Source: Dromaius novaehollandiae (taxonomy: Eukaryota > Chordata > Aves > Casuariiformes > Dromaiidae). Taken from it: 64,000 nucleotides of DNA. Below are positions 12,401 through 25,792 of the stretch, piece by piece. The translations under genes and the position numbers were made by a program. Location of the stretch: the NCBI RefSeq assembly GCF_036370855.1, contig NC_088102.1, forward strand, positions 67,961,601 through 68,025,600. The letters are read 5' to 3'. Position 1 is the first letter of the stretch, and each line of letters begins with the position of its first letter. The notes beneath the pieces were generated by a model, which saw nothing but the letters and a program-made list of their open reading frames with translations, had not been told where the DNA came from and made no database searches.

Positions 12401-15400
12401 GAAACTTGTGAATATGTTGATCCCTTATCACTGAATCATTGCTATTGCAGGCACACAAGTTATTAAACCCAGTGTGCCACTACAGGGGGAATAGTTATAA
12501 CTCTTCCCTTTATTGGGCCCTCCAGCCTAAGAGGCCTTCATTCTGCTGCAGCTGTACTAGCAAAAAGAACAATCCCTCTTGGCTTCTTTACAACCCATTT
12601 CATGCATCATTTGCCATTAAAGGGTATGTGAATTTAGTAAATACAATAGGTAAATATTAACTCAGCTTCTTTATCATCACTGACTCACAGGAGATAAACC
12701 TGCATGAAGCTAACGTAAGACACCAGTGACTCACGTCCCATAGTGTTTGCTACAAACTCAGTAATGAAGCACTTAAATTGGGCGCCTCAGGGGGATTAAC
12801 ACCATCCATACCCAACTGCCGTATGGAAGTTTGGCAGTTGCACTTGTTTCACACCCTTCTCTCAAAGGGTACTCCCATATGTACTGTAAAGTGTTAAGGC
12901 TACAAAGTTTCTCGTGACACAACATCCATGGTCAGTCCAAGCACTGACAAGATTCTGCCTGAAAAGCTTCTAATATTCCAGTTCATTTCAGGCAAAGGAA
13001 ACAATACTATTTCTTACCATGTAAATCCACTAAATATATATATATATTTTCTCAGCACTGACAATATAACAACTCTATAGAGAAATACCGTTTAGTTCAT
13101 TAACAAGGTAAAGTCAGCCAGGAAAATGTCAATTTTGCATGTGGTCTCAAGCCCCTCACGCCATCGATGCGATAAAAACATCTGAAATGAATTTGGCAAA
13201 ATATTTTACATAATTAATGGTTACATGATTTTGCACATTCTACATTGCCAGCAGAATTCAAGAACAACATGGACTATATTTTAATCCCTGGCATAAGCCC
13301 ATAGAATTTAGGAAATTAACATTAAAGATGTATTTGCTCCATCAAGTTTAGGTCCACCACACAGCTTAAAAGGGGTGGTAGTATATGGTGATCTGCAACA
13401 GGCAGAAGAAGGGCAGGGAGTAGATCTATGTCATTAACTGTCTATTAAAATACATGAAGAATGTCTTCAGTATTTTAATTTTGATTGGATACGGTAGGTT
13501 ATTTTCTTACATTTTGCCTTAGAACAAACAAAACTCCACAACCTCCCATCTTGCCATAGGGTTTCTTGACCTTTCCTGAACCAGTCAAGGGCATCAGTTA
13601 CTCCCATTCGCAAGGAATAAATTTACCTGCTGTTTTTTGTTTTTTTAAGATGTAGATCTTTTTAAATTTACATACAAGGAGTAATGACACGGCTGATTGG
13701 TGTTTGTGCACACAGGTCTCATTGACCTATTGGCACTTCCTCACATTAGAAAGACTCCCTGCACAGAAAGGCATCTCATCAGGAGGTTGGGCCCTTGGGC
13801 TTTCTCTGCCTCAAAGATTTTGCTTTAAACAGCCCTCCTGAGGAAAAAAACCATAAGGTAGCAAAACAAAGGGAAGCCAGGGCCCCATCTGGGGAAGGAT
13901 GTGAAAATTCCTTTTTTAAGAATTAGAGCTTTTGGGCTTTCAGGCTAGAGCAGATTCCACCTCTTTTTTCCTACAGCCTACGGATGCCAAGCCAAGTCAG
14001 AAAAGGCCATTTAATACTGAAGTCCTTATAGCCCTGTAATTACAGACTCAGTAATCATGTAAGCCGTGACGGAAAACCACTGCAAGCCAAAAGAAAGGCA
14101 GAAAGAAGGGGCAAAGGAACAGCCTGAGGGGAGAAGCTAAGCCACCTGGGCCTGTTTAGTTTCCTAAATTGGACTTACACTATCTTACTATTCAAGGGCC
14201 TGACCCGAAATTCTTTCGGAGCATTCCTACTGAATCTATGAGGTAATGACTGGTTCAGCATGAACCACAACATTTCACAGTGAGTAGCTAACTCTGCTAT
14301 GCCATCCAAGTTTCAGAGCTTTCCTTGGGCACTAGGGCATTCTGATACGCCTTGAACACTTGTAGCCACTAAAACCAAAGCAGTTTTCTAAATGGCTAAA
14401 TACTAATTTTCTTTTAAATCCAAGTAACTATCCAGAGAGGGGGAAAAAAAGACTATGGGGCCATAGTCTTTCCCCAGGCCTCTGCTTAGCAGGTTGCGGG
14501 AGTTAGTATTAGCCATCCAATAGCTAGCTGCTGCTCAGTGCCACATGTGTGTGCTGTGTTTAGTTCAGGCTCCCCATGTTTTTAAGAAGGAAATGAGCAT
14601 ACAGCTCATGCTCCAGCTGTCAAGAGGCTGATGATTAACAACTAGGAAGACCATGAAGTATGTCTGCTTCTGCAGTTCCCCATGCCAGTAGGACAGCACT
14701 TAGGCTATTGCAGAGTGGACAACTTCCTCTGAGCTTAATAAGGAGTGCATTAAAGGGAAAGACTCCTGTGAAACACAAGCTGGCAGAGAGAGACGAATTT
14801 CCCTAGGTACAAATTACAGAAGGCAGAAGCCACATGAGTAGATACCACAGAGTGCAGGGAGCGCTCAGTTAATGTAGTCCAAAGGGACAGGCTATTGGAA
14901 TTCCACTGCTGTGTCAGGTCTCAGGCACTATGTGCAAAGACACGTTCCTAGATCACATGCCTGTTGCCTTTTGTTACTGCTTGAAAGAGAGCTACATGAA
15001 GCGAAGGTGCTCCTTCTCAACCCCAGCACTTGCAAACTTTTCCTCTACTTGATTTCTGCCGAATAGGGTAGTTTTACACACGTTGCTTCCCTTAGTATCC
15101 AAAGCTTCTTCCTGACCTTGCTCCCCACATACTTGCTAATCTTTACACAATTTGAAAGTCTTTGATGCTTCTAATTAGCTCAGACTGAGATAATAAACTG
15201 CCTTTGTATCATCAGGCAGTAGCTCCTGCTACGTGCAAAGATTAGCATTTGTGTGACTAGCTGAATTAGGGTCTAAGGACTAGTCCCTCTATTTATCCCT
15301 CAAAGCAAATGAAAAGATTTTACCTGCCAAATAGACCATGTGGTATATAACCAGGAACAAATCATTCGTATTGAAATGGAATTGCTTATACACTGGAAGA

Positions 15401-18400
15401 TCCATGATTTCCTGGAATTAAGGAAGCTTGTGGAATTTGATGGCAGTAGGGAAAACCCCATTTTTTTGTGAAATATGGAGATAAGGCTAGCCAAAAGCAG
15501 AGAAAAAGGCTACATACAGCCTTTCCTAGCTTTAAATCAGTCTGCAACAGAAACACATTCTGGCATGGAAGTTCTTGCACTAAAGCAGCATCAAAACTCC
15601 ATGATGAATTCTGCTATGTTTGGTGGGTTTTCTTAAAGTTCAAGTCTTAGAATAAGAAAAAATTACAAGTAGTGCTTTTCACTGTTCTAGAGACAAATTT
15701 GTGAAAATAATTCAAGCATTTTTATGTTTGACTGTTGAAAAACTGAAAGGTTAAAGAAAGTCCAGTTTGAACCCATTAGGTTTTTTAAAAAGTGAAGCTC
15801 ATAAAAACATGATTACATCATCTACATCAGTGATTGGCAACATGGCGTATGTAGTCTAGTTGGAAGTTAGTTCGGGAGGTTGCCAGTTAATAGCACAGAA
15901 GTTTGTGGCATCCTGAGAAGACTGAATTAATTTAGAAAATTTGGCTTACGCAAAAGGATGTTTACCTTGAAGAATTTGTTCTCCCTTAAAACACCCCCTA
16001 AAGCTTTTGCTGGGAGATGAAATATATTTAAATAAGAGTAGCACTGATAAACAATTTCCTATATTTCAGTTTTTCTGGGACCTAAAGTTTGCAAGAATTT
16101 TCCTTCCTATGATTTTAGAGCTTCTAAGTCTACTTCTGCCTCCTTTCTTTCACAGTATATGAGTTTGCTTGTGCTACACAAGTTCAAACAGTGTGTAACA
16201 AGCACTGTAACTACATGCTTATTTACATATGGCTTTGCCTTTGCTGATGTCCTTTGATTGGGGCTTATGTGCAGTTGGCTGTGCTGAGTTCAGTGAAGCA
16301 TGGTTTAACAAAGTGCATTCCAATAGTAAACATAGTGAAAATTTTGTCTTCCCTTTCCCCTTCAAAATGATAATATCATAACGTATAGTTACATCATTAA
16401 ACAAGATAATTACTAGATCACAAATTCCTACCTTTTATTTTTTTGGAGAGGTTTGTTCTTGTTTTGAATGTGGCTTTTTTCCCCCTTCTGAATCCCATTC
16501 ACCTCACCTCAGATAGCAGCAGTGATTTTTTCTGTGTCGCTGACAAGCCTTTTCCATTCTGCCACTGGTGTTCTTGAAACACTTGTCCAGTAATTCTTGA
16601 TAAAACAACCACATTCCCTTTATCAGAAAATCTTCTGAGGGTTCCTTTTCAACTTCAGATGAAAATTGTCACTGTATGAACAACATGAAGTTTCCAGTGC
16701 ATCTCTAGATAAATAGGAAGAAACAGTCTGAGCTTCAAATTACCTTGGAGAAAACTACAATTAGGAATTAAACCCATGTGCTTCCACAGATGAGGTACAT
16801 GCCACAATTGCCACCCTTCCAGCATGTAACCTGCATTAGGGCAAGCTCACAGTGCATCTCAGAACCCATAACAATAGAGCAATGTCTTTTTTTTTTTTTT
16901 TTGGTTGCACTAGAAACCGCAGCAGCAGTGCTCTTACCTTGCATGGCAATGGCAGCCTGTCTGAGCTGCGGCCAACCCACTCAACCTGAGTGGGTTCAGA
17001 GTGCCTCAGCTTTCAGCAGTAGTCTCCTATGGCTGGCTGTATGCTGTGAGGAGTTTCCCGTAAGACTGCAGCCGCTTGGGAAGGATTTCTTGAGCTTGGA
17101 GGAGCATGCACCTGAGAGAGAGAGACTCAAAATCACAACCTCCTGCAACCTAGGCAGTAATCATGGATCCTAGCTCCAGCCTGTCCTTGGGATATATCAG
17201 ACTGCTAGTGCCTGCTCTTCCCTCCTTTAGCAAAGGCAGCAATAGGGCTATGATAGTTATTTTTTGCTCACCAGAATGGCCGAGCAGGTTCAAGGACTGC
17301 ACTGCTCAGGGACATGGTCAAACACCATGCCTGGGGAAATTGCTCACCTCTCACTTAGGGACAGTGCACCAAAGTGAGGCCACACTAAGCAGCTCTTGTA
17401 CGGCAAGAGCTAGGACCCTAGGCTTTTGGTGCCTTCAAAAGCTGTGTGGGTAGAAGTCCCACCTGCCTCACAAGAAGGCTTCCTTCTTTTTCAGGGCAAA
17501 GCCAGAACTGCTAAGTAACTGGAGATGAAAAAACAAAAACACAAACCAAAAGGAAGTCCTTTGTCAAAAATGGAAGTGGGAAGCTGAAGAAAAAGTCTGA
17601 GAGGAGAGGAACACTGCTCTTTGGCATGGATCCATGCCAGTGTTTTAGCAACTCTGCCACACGGCTGAGCTCTGCTGGTGCTGTTGCTACTGCTCCTTTC
17701 TTGCTAGACCCTAGAGGACAGAGAAATTCCTGGAGGATGGAGAAAATTCTGGAGGACAGAAGGAGTCAAGTCCGTTCCCTTCCAGCATCCTTGTCAGTGA
17801 CCCTTGCAGTAGGCCCTGCCTGGGAGCGCAAGTGGGGAAAAAGGCAATGGGATCAGAAGATTCCACCACATCCTCTGCGGCCCCTAAATGTCTGGCACTG
17901 CCTTGTGAGAGATTTCTTCAATTGCTCCCTTGGGTTTTCCAGGTGAGGCTGAGCTTGTGGCCTGCAGACCCAAGAGCTCCTGCTTGGATTTAAGAATCAA
18001 AAAGCTCCATGTGGTCATGCAGGGCAGGTCTCCATTTTCTTTCAAGAGAGTTACGAGAAGGAGGAAGAGTGCTGCTCACTGCCACCACTGCACTCTTTGT
18101 AGTGTTACAACTTCTTCAGTTACAACTTCTTTCCTTTCCTAGGACCCCTCCAGATGAGGGAGCCCTAACTCCATCTCCCAGGGCTGCCAGAAAGCACCAA
18201 CTCAGTTTTCTGAGACAGGACTTCCAGTCACTTGCCTAGCACAGAGGTAATGACTAGCATGAAGCAGCAAAGCTTGTTTTTCTATCACAGCATTACTAGA
18301 AAGGCTGTTCTCTGTAGGTAAAGAATGCTTGTAGGAATGTCTAAGTGGATATAATGGACTCCTCCTAAAGACAGAGATTTTTTTTTTATGTAGGGGTATA

Positions 18401-20584
18401 AAACTTGGAGAGAAGGAATCTCTTGACTGAGCAACTGCGCTTTCAGATTCGGAGGAAAGGCTCTCTCCCAGCAATTGTTTCCCTTTTTCTTGGGCATATC
18501 TTACAGAAATTTCTCTTTGAAAGGCTCTTTGTGGATTTCTCTGCTGGGCATAAAGTTTAATCTGCTCAATTTTGTCATCTAGTTCCAGTGGAAATACAGG
18601 TGTGAATTGAACTGCAAACTTCTGAGGTGACCAAGAGTGCAGAAAGGGGTGGAGATTTGACATGTACAGCTTGACCTGGAACTGCCAAGCACCTGTAACT
18701 AAGAATTCTCTGACAGTACCCACTTGGGAACTCGATTATGGGCAGCACTGACCCAATAGCAAAACTGAAGGGGTTGCTATAATCCGGAGCACTGCAAGCA
18801 ACATCATGCTGTGCATGCATGTAAACCCATCAGGACTGTTTTTCCCAATGCTTACTAAGAGCATACAAGCATCTGTGGGGAAACAGCATCACTCATTCTT
18901 CTTGGCGGTAAACTCTTGGCAATGTATAACCTCCCCTCTGTACACAGCCTGCTTTTTGTCTCTGAAGTAACTTTACATTCTTAGCCACAGACTGCCCTAC
19001 AGTGGCAAAGCCAAAATCTGCAGTTCTACTGACTTTTACAGCAGATCATTTAAATTCCTTATTTAGAGTTAGTTTGCCCTTCACTAGAAGGACAGAAAGA
19101 GCCAATACAGATGATAAAACAGGAGCAAAGAACGAAACAAGGGAGATTTTGGTTTTCAGTATAAGTATAGTGCACACTGCAAAAATGATGATCTCAAAAA
19201 ACAGCTAAACTGACAGATTTTGAGCCAAGTGGTCTTTACACACCACTTAAGGAAAAGTAGACTGTAGTGTCAGTACACAAATTGTTAGACAACAAAGAAT
19301 CCACGCATGAGAGTGACTTCTAAATGCCTCAAGAGAAAAGCTTCAGTCACATCTCACAGATGAACTAGAGATACAAATCTTTGAAACCCAGACTGAAGCA
19401 GAAAACAGGTTTCAGCAGTTCTGGAGCTTGCTTTTTAAAGTGACAAAACTTCCTTCTTCTTGGATCACCTACTTCTCCCCCTCCACAGACATTAGCTCTC
19501 CAACGACAGTATTCTGAAGATGAAACACTTCTTGTATTTAATTTTCTGTCCTTCCTACTGATGTCTGCCTTCTAAGCTGCAGCACACTTGGCAGGGCAAA
19601 CAGTAGCACAGAATGGATGATACATAAGGAAAGGAGGGAGAAAACAGCATAAAGAGCTCTTTTTTCACATGAAAAAATGTCCTGAATTCACAGCATCTCT
19701 CCTATGCCACAGATTCTACCACTTTATTTAGCAAAGATGCTTGCATTTAGGTTGACTGTGGCTCAAACAGGTTTAAGTTCTCAGAAAGGTAAGACACAAT
19801 TAGTTTCATTAACAGAGACAAAAATAATGCTAAATGCAATTTTCACATACAGAAGGTGTGGACTACTCTCACTGTACTTCAGATGTCTTCAAGATAGATG
19901 TCCATCTCTGAGCTAATCTCCTTCAGCTCCCTTTGCGGTCAGGTCAGATAAATAGGCACTTTAGAATGCCAGGCAGCTAATCTCCTTTGTGTATCTCCTT
20001 TAGTATGAGATCAATGAATGCCCCAAATGGCTATTTCTTTCCATTTGCTGTAGAGAAGCCTAGGATGACTAGCTCAGAGATGGACATCTGTTTTGCAAAG
20101 GTATGAATTTGGAGTCCTCCTCCTATTTTACTAACTATGCATCCCTCAAAGTTCAAACACTGTGAATGAACCTCATACTCTCACAGCAGAGGAACTATCT
20201 TCTCAGTGAAAAATGTGTAACTGTGATGAAAAAAAGCAGCCCTCGAGACAGTACTAAAACACACACAACCTTGCTAAAAAATGATGTGGTGCTGAACTAC
20301 AGCAAAAGTTTCTTAAAGTCACTTGTATCACATCACGATACTTTATCTATCTTCTGTTTGTCCAGCAGACAGCACCAAGTACTGCCCCACCTTACATGTT
20401 GGGTCCTCCAGACAAGACCTTCACGTATTTTACGTTTTAAGGAGCCATAGATGGATATTCAAGAGATTTAGGAAGTATGTCAGTTGACTTCCTGTAGCTT
20501 GAAAAACTTTCCTTCTCTTTTAAAACTGAAGGTCATCAAAACAGCACATGAATAAGCATAAAACCCAAATTTTTGAAATGTGCT
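9426..20584. other. Intergenic region between MUC2 and the ovomucin-type gene
   Basis: About 11 kb without a gene I can recognise. Open frames here are short, unspliced and unlike known proteins; the longest (18202-18723, minus, 173 codons) has no recognised motif and no supporting context. A short TA run lies near 13035-13048. The 3' flank of MUC2 and the upstream control region of the left gene must lie here, but I see no clear enhancer elements. Confidence 0.6.
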
Positions 20585-20590
20585 TTTAAT
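20585..20590 (-). terminator. Likely MUC2 polyadenylation signal (ATTAAA)
   Basis: ATTAAA on the minus strand, about 215 bp after the MUC2 stop, followed about 45 bp later by a U/G-rich stretch. No AATAAA was seen on this strand between the stop and about 20450. A variant signal with low certainty. Confidence 0.4.
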
Positions 20591-20804
20591 CATTCAGAGC
20601 AAATAAGCTGATTACAAATGGACCCAAAAGACTATACACTTGGAAGAAAGTTCCCCCTACTTTTGCACACAAATAAATTAGAGCATTGTTAAAAATAATC
20701 AGAAAACACATAGGATACAGTAACTGGGAAAAGCAAAGTTCTGAACTAATCAAGGAAGATGAGAATGGTGCATAGTCTCTTAAGTGCTGTTAGTTTTTTC
20801 CCCT

Positions 20805-21057
20805 TCAGTTTGATGTTAAGCTGATAGCCCTCTTGATACGGTTCAGAGCGCTCTCGTCATTTTCTTCTGTGCTTGTGGATTCTTCAGACTTTGAGATGTC
20901 ACATACAGTGTCTTGACAACTGCAGCTTTCCACATACACATACTTATGTGTTGTTGAGTTCCCAGTGGGGCATTTCAGTTCCACTTCCCTCACACTAGTC
21001 TCTGCTTCCCTGCAGCACGAACAGCTGTGCTCTATAGAATTGGCCTCCGCAGAGTAT
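20805..21057 (-). CDS. MUC2: MUC2 last coding exon: end of cystine knot, stop
   Basis: 253 bp, phase 2 start; stop TGA at 20805-20807. It encodes YSAEANSIEHSCSCCREAET, then VELKCPTG, YVYVESCSCQDTVC and a hydrophilic tail ending ALNRIKRAISLTSN. The CSCC and CSCQDTVC motifs complete the CTCK domain. The RIKR near the end resembles a furin site; human MUC2 also ends in a basic tail. Confidence 0.96.
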
Positions 21058-24000
21058 CTGTTAACCAGGAAAAAAGGTAACATTACTCTCTGATAGAAGT
21101 CAGTATACACTGGAGAGGGAGAAATTAGGTACAGAGCTCCTCTGAGGAGTTTGGAATAATATGTAGAAGAGTCACTGCTGGGACTAACGAGTAGTGATGA
21201 GCTCATTTGACAGAGCATTGGTTTAATGCCACATGCTTTTAAAATCCATTGCATTGGCTGGGATATTCTGGTAAGACAGTTATTATTTAAGTCCAACTGA
21301 AAAAAAACCCAGTGAGTTCTACGTGCTCAGCTTCCTTAGATTCCTTTCATAATCCCAGCACAGATGGATGTTAAATATACCAGATCAAACACTTAAGGGC
21401 AGACACAGCCATGACTGAAGGAGAAAGTTGCATACACGTGGCTACAATTGCATCATATGAATCACAGGGTATTCCAAACCAGGCAGTATTACACAAAGGG
21501 GAAGCAACAGCTCCTATTGTTCATAACTTACAGCAAAGTACCTTTTGCAGCCTTGTGATCATCAGGTTCCCAAGCACCATTCCTAACCTGTAGAATCTGT
21601 TAATGTCAGCCTGTAAACTGTGTCGAGAGGCATATTTCTCTTATATTTTGTGTGCAGAGGCAACTACAATAGGACATCGTCTGAGACCATGAGGTATTGC
21701 AAAATACTAATTAACCCTCTGGCTAATCAGGATTCAATCTGAGACTAACGATCAGTTTTCTGATATATTTTCTGTGATAGATAGCAAATGACGATCTCTT
21801 TTGGGAGTTAGAGTTATTGACTGTGGTCTTTCAGTGGGTTTTAATAGCTCTATACCAGGTATTCTACCAATCACTTTCTTATAGCCACTTTCTTTAAGAT
21901 TCTCTCATTTCAGAGAGAAACATACAACGGAACTTCTCTATTAACACCACCCTGAAGGAAGCTGTTTTCTCACTTCTTTACTGTACAGAAGTTATGCACG
22001 TTTGAATCTTCCTTCAAAAGATGTATGTGTATTTCATTTTATATGCTAATCCTTGAGAAGCAGCTTTTCAGCTAATGAGCATCATGTTTGGCTGTGCTCA
22101 GGGCTCTTTCCTATTACAGGAAATATTCCTTGTTCTGCTGAGATGATTTGTATCCAAGATGATGTGACACAAATGACAAACAAACCAGCTCTCAGTGGTA
22201 AAAACACATCATCATAGCTGTCTGAATTCCAAGAAAATCTAATACTCTTTTCTTTGTGCTAAGATGAATCAACTGTTCAGTCACAGATTTCATGATTTTG
22301 TGCCCATGATTTTGAGAGCTGATAGTTCTAGGTCTTCTACCATTCTGTAGTCTATATACTTTTTGTTCTTTTTGTATAAACAAACTCAATGCCCGCAGAA
22401 TTCAAATCTCACTGTCTGATCAGTTTACTTACAGAGAGGAGGTTCCACATGTTCCTTCACATTCAGTCAAGTTAACTCTTGTCACAGAATAGCAGCCCTG
22501 ATAGACAATAAAGTCTTGTCTTTGACGGACAGAGCATGGTGTCGGGCTATCCAGAGGTGCACCTGTAGGGAAAGATGATCATAAAATACCTTCAGTGAAA
22601 TAGCTCCAAAAGCTCCTTGCTGTTCAGCACACTCAAGGTTTCACCAGTTCACTGAAGAACTGTCTCAAGTGTTCTTTCTGCTTCAGTTTAAACTTTTCTG
22701 GAGAGATCAGACACTGAATCCTTGGAACAAATACAAATATACAAGTACCTATTTAAATACAAGCCTATCAGACTCTATACAGGAAAATGGGTTGATTTAA
22801 GATGAAAATTCCTTCTCTGCATTGTTGTTGGTTCATGTTCACTGACATACTTACATGTTTTACAGCAACCGTTAGGTAGGAATGTAACAGTTCCCTGAAA
22901 AAAACAAAGAAACAGGAAAAGGAACATTATTATTTCCCTATAATAATGAACTTTCCAGGCCAGTAACTGAGGAGAGCAGCTCCTCAATGGCTGGAAATGA
23001 TGAGATAGAACTGTAGAGCTGATCTGAATAAACAAACCTAAGAATCTCTTCCAGATTCGAAATCTGTCAATTTCCATAGGAATATGGAGACACAGACATT
23101 GCTTTGAAGGAAGTGTACAGTTATCAGCATGCAATTTCTACTTAGAAACAATTCCGAAAGAGTTTTTTCAGACACTTTTATATTTGAATGGGAAGTATGC
23201 ACAGTACAGCTAGCAGCCTACTGACCGGACAGCTTGTTTTTCCATGACATTCAAGAAAACATGGTTCTTGTTCAGACACGGCCCCACACAAAGCAACCTG
23301 TGAGGACCTTATATCTCAGCGTTGACCAGTTTTTAGGCTACCCAGAGACAGTTACCAGTAATAAGCCTTAAACACCCACACAGGTATTTTATACACACCA
23401 TAGGTCTGTGCGTGGATGCAAAAACCCCTGCTCTTGGGACAGAGAAACTTCAGAGAAAAATCACCAAAGTTTAATGTTACTTTGTTGCTAGTTAGGTGGC
23501 TGAACTAAACTGAACTAATTTATGCACTGAGGGTGAGTTTTCCATATTTACTCACAGGTTTGCAGCTCTCCTCATTGAATGCTGGGCAGGTAATCTCAGA
23601 TGTGGAGGAGATAAGATGATTCTGAATATTTACACAACTATAAATGGTGCAGTTGTTGTAAGGATCATTTTCAAACTCTCCAGGCTGCAAGGGAAATACA
23701 AAATATAATAAAGAAAGCTGAAGGGTGCTCAAGCTGAAATTTTCCTGTCCTCTAACAATGACTTTTGTCTTGTCTCCCAGTTGATTATTTTGGGGTTAAC
23801 AGCCCTTTGGCTACAGCTTATTGCATGTATTGCAGATTGCCACAACTGCAGAGGATCTTTAGAGTTTTGCATGGGATTTCCCTTGGAAAAGAAAAATCCC
23901 TCTAAAGCAGGTAGAGTACATTAGTTATGAACAATCTCCCTTGTGCCATTGGATTTTGCCTAGGAAAAGCTAAAATTCCATATGGTGATTAAGAATAATT

Positions 24001-25761
24001 CTAAAAACTTTCACTCTACAGAGACAATAAAACTGCTCCATATGCAGCTTTTCTAGCATTTTTCAGCATGCAGAAATCAAGTAATATAAAAAGCACAAAC
24101 TTCTAGACACTACAGGAAAAAGCCTTCCTATGGTACTTCTGACTTGTCATTTCAAGAAGAGCTTTCCAGAAAATCTAATTTCCTGAGTTCATCTTTCATG
24201 CCAGAAAACTGTAGGTAGGCTTTGCTTAAGGTGGGCCTCTGACCTTTCAGATGAAAACGTAGTAACTGAGCCTGATCTCTGCCATTAGTAATTCTTTACC
24301 AAATCTCTCCACACTTTCATAATGACAAAGGGAATGCTACGTCTTACATCTCTACCAAATTTGTAAGAGATACTTACACTCAAGACGAGGACAGAACTTT
24401 CTGCGGTATATATAACACACTTAGTCTGCACACATTTTCCACAACATTCACCTTCCACTGGTTGACGTTCATATCCCTAGACATTAAAATTAAAGCACTA
24501 TGATAAGTGCATTTTTGAGAAATAAATGAAAACATAATAATCCATGAATTGATTACACTTTGAAGTATGCTCTAGATTTGTGCCTTTCTGTGCTGGAAGA
24601 TCACCAACACCACAGAAAACAAGTAATAGAAGCAGGCTATAAATGGAATCAATTAAGACACAATAATAAATATGCCTAATAGTTAAATATCACTTTATCA
24701 AGTGTTCCACAGAAATTCTCCAGGAAACCCTCCCAATGTGAACAGAGTATTGTTAGCTACATTATCAAGCTGCACAGAACAGATTGCTCAAGGACAGTCC
24801 ATGTCCATGCAGGCACTGGACTCTGGATTTCTAACTCTACTTTCCATGTATATGCACTTTTGATTTTTTTTGTTTTTTTGAAGTTTGTCACTTACTGGTT
24901 CACAGTATGTGTCACAAGGAACATATTCACACGAGATGACATTCAGTTGAGTGGTGACGTTAACTTCATTAGTGCAGAAACAATTCTGACACTTATCAAC
25001 AAAGACTGAGGAATTAGGCTACAAATTTTAAGAAACAAAGATTCATATATTAATGAGATATGATACATGTGACAGACATTTCTTAATTCCCAAAACACCT
25101 CTAAACCAAACAACTGAAAAGGAATCCATCACGAACACTTTGGGATAGCTATTTGACTAGCCATTTGTGCACACAACATGTTTAATATTGAATTTAATTT
25201 AACACACGTCTTTACTGAAGTTCTACGTAGCAAAAATAAATTCAGATTATTGGAAGGACAGGTGTCATACAAATATCTGCAATAAAACAATCACTGAAAC
25301 CAGGGAAATTTATCAGGATTTTCAGTCTCTTTAGAACAGCCCTTCTTTACAAATCTTTTCACTTTTGAAAGCAGTCTTAAAATTGCAACGAAATGCTGAC
25401 ACTAATTGTGAATTGATTTTGTTAGATGTATACATACTTCATTCTAAAACCAAATCCATCTCTGGTATGGACATTTAGAAACAACAGGTCAGTCTCTTTC
25501 ATACACAGCAACCTTTTTTGAAAAGATTTAGACTTTGTGAAATTGATAAATCCCTGACAGGAATTGGAAATTTTCTTAAATATGGAATATAATAGATGGA
25601 AACTTCTTCATAGCACTTGTGTTAAAGGATGCTACCTAGTCTCAAAAGCATTTTTACTGAAAACTGTTGAAACAGGAACTTACCAAGAACTCGGCATTCT
25701 GATGTACGCAAACCCTCTTGGAAACTGTTAAAAAGGGAGCATTAGGTGGTTACAAAGGCCA

Positions 25762-25792
<31 letters not shown>

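Noticed and set aside
10275..12660. Cluster of 60-100 codon frames on both strands at 10.3-12.7 kb
   Set aside because: No family resemblance, no codon pattern and no splice logic connecting them; treated as chance frames.
18202..18723. 173-codon minus-strand open frame in the intergenic region
   Set aside because: No recognisable domain, signal peptide or splice context; its length is possible by chance in 11 kb.
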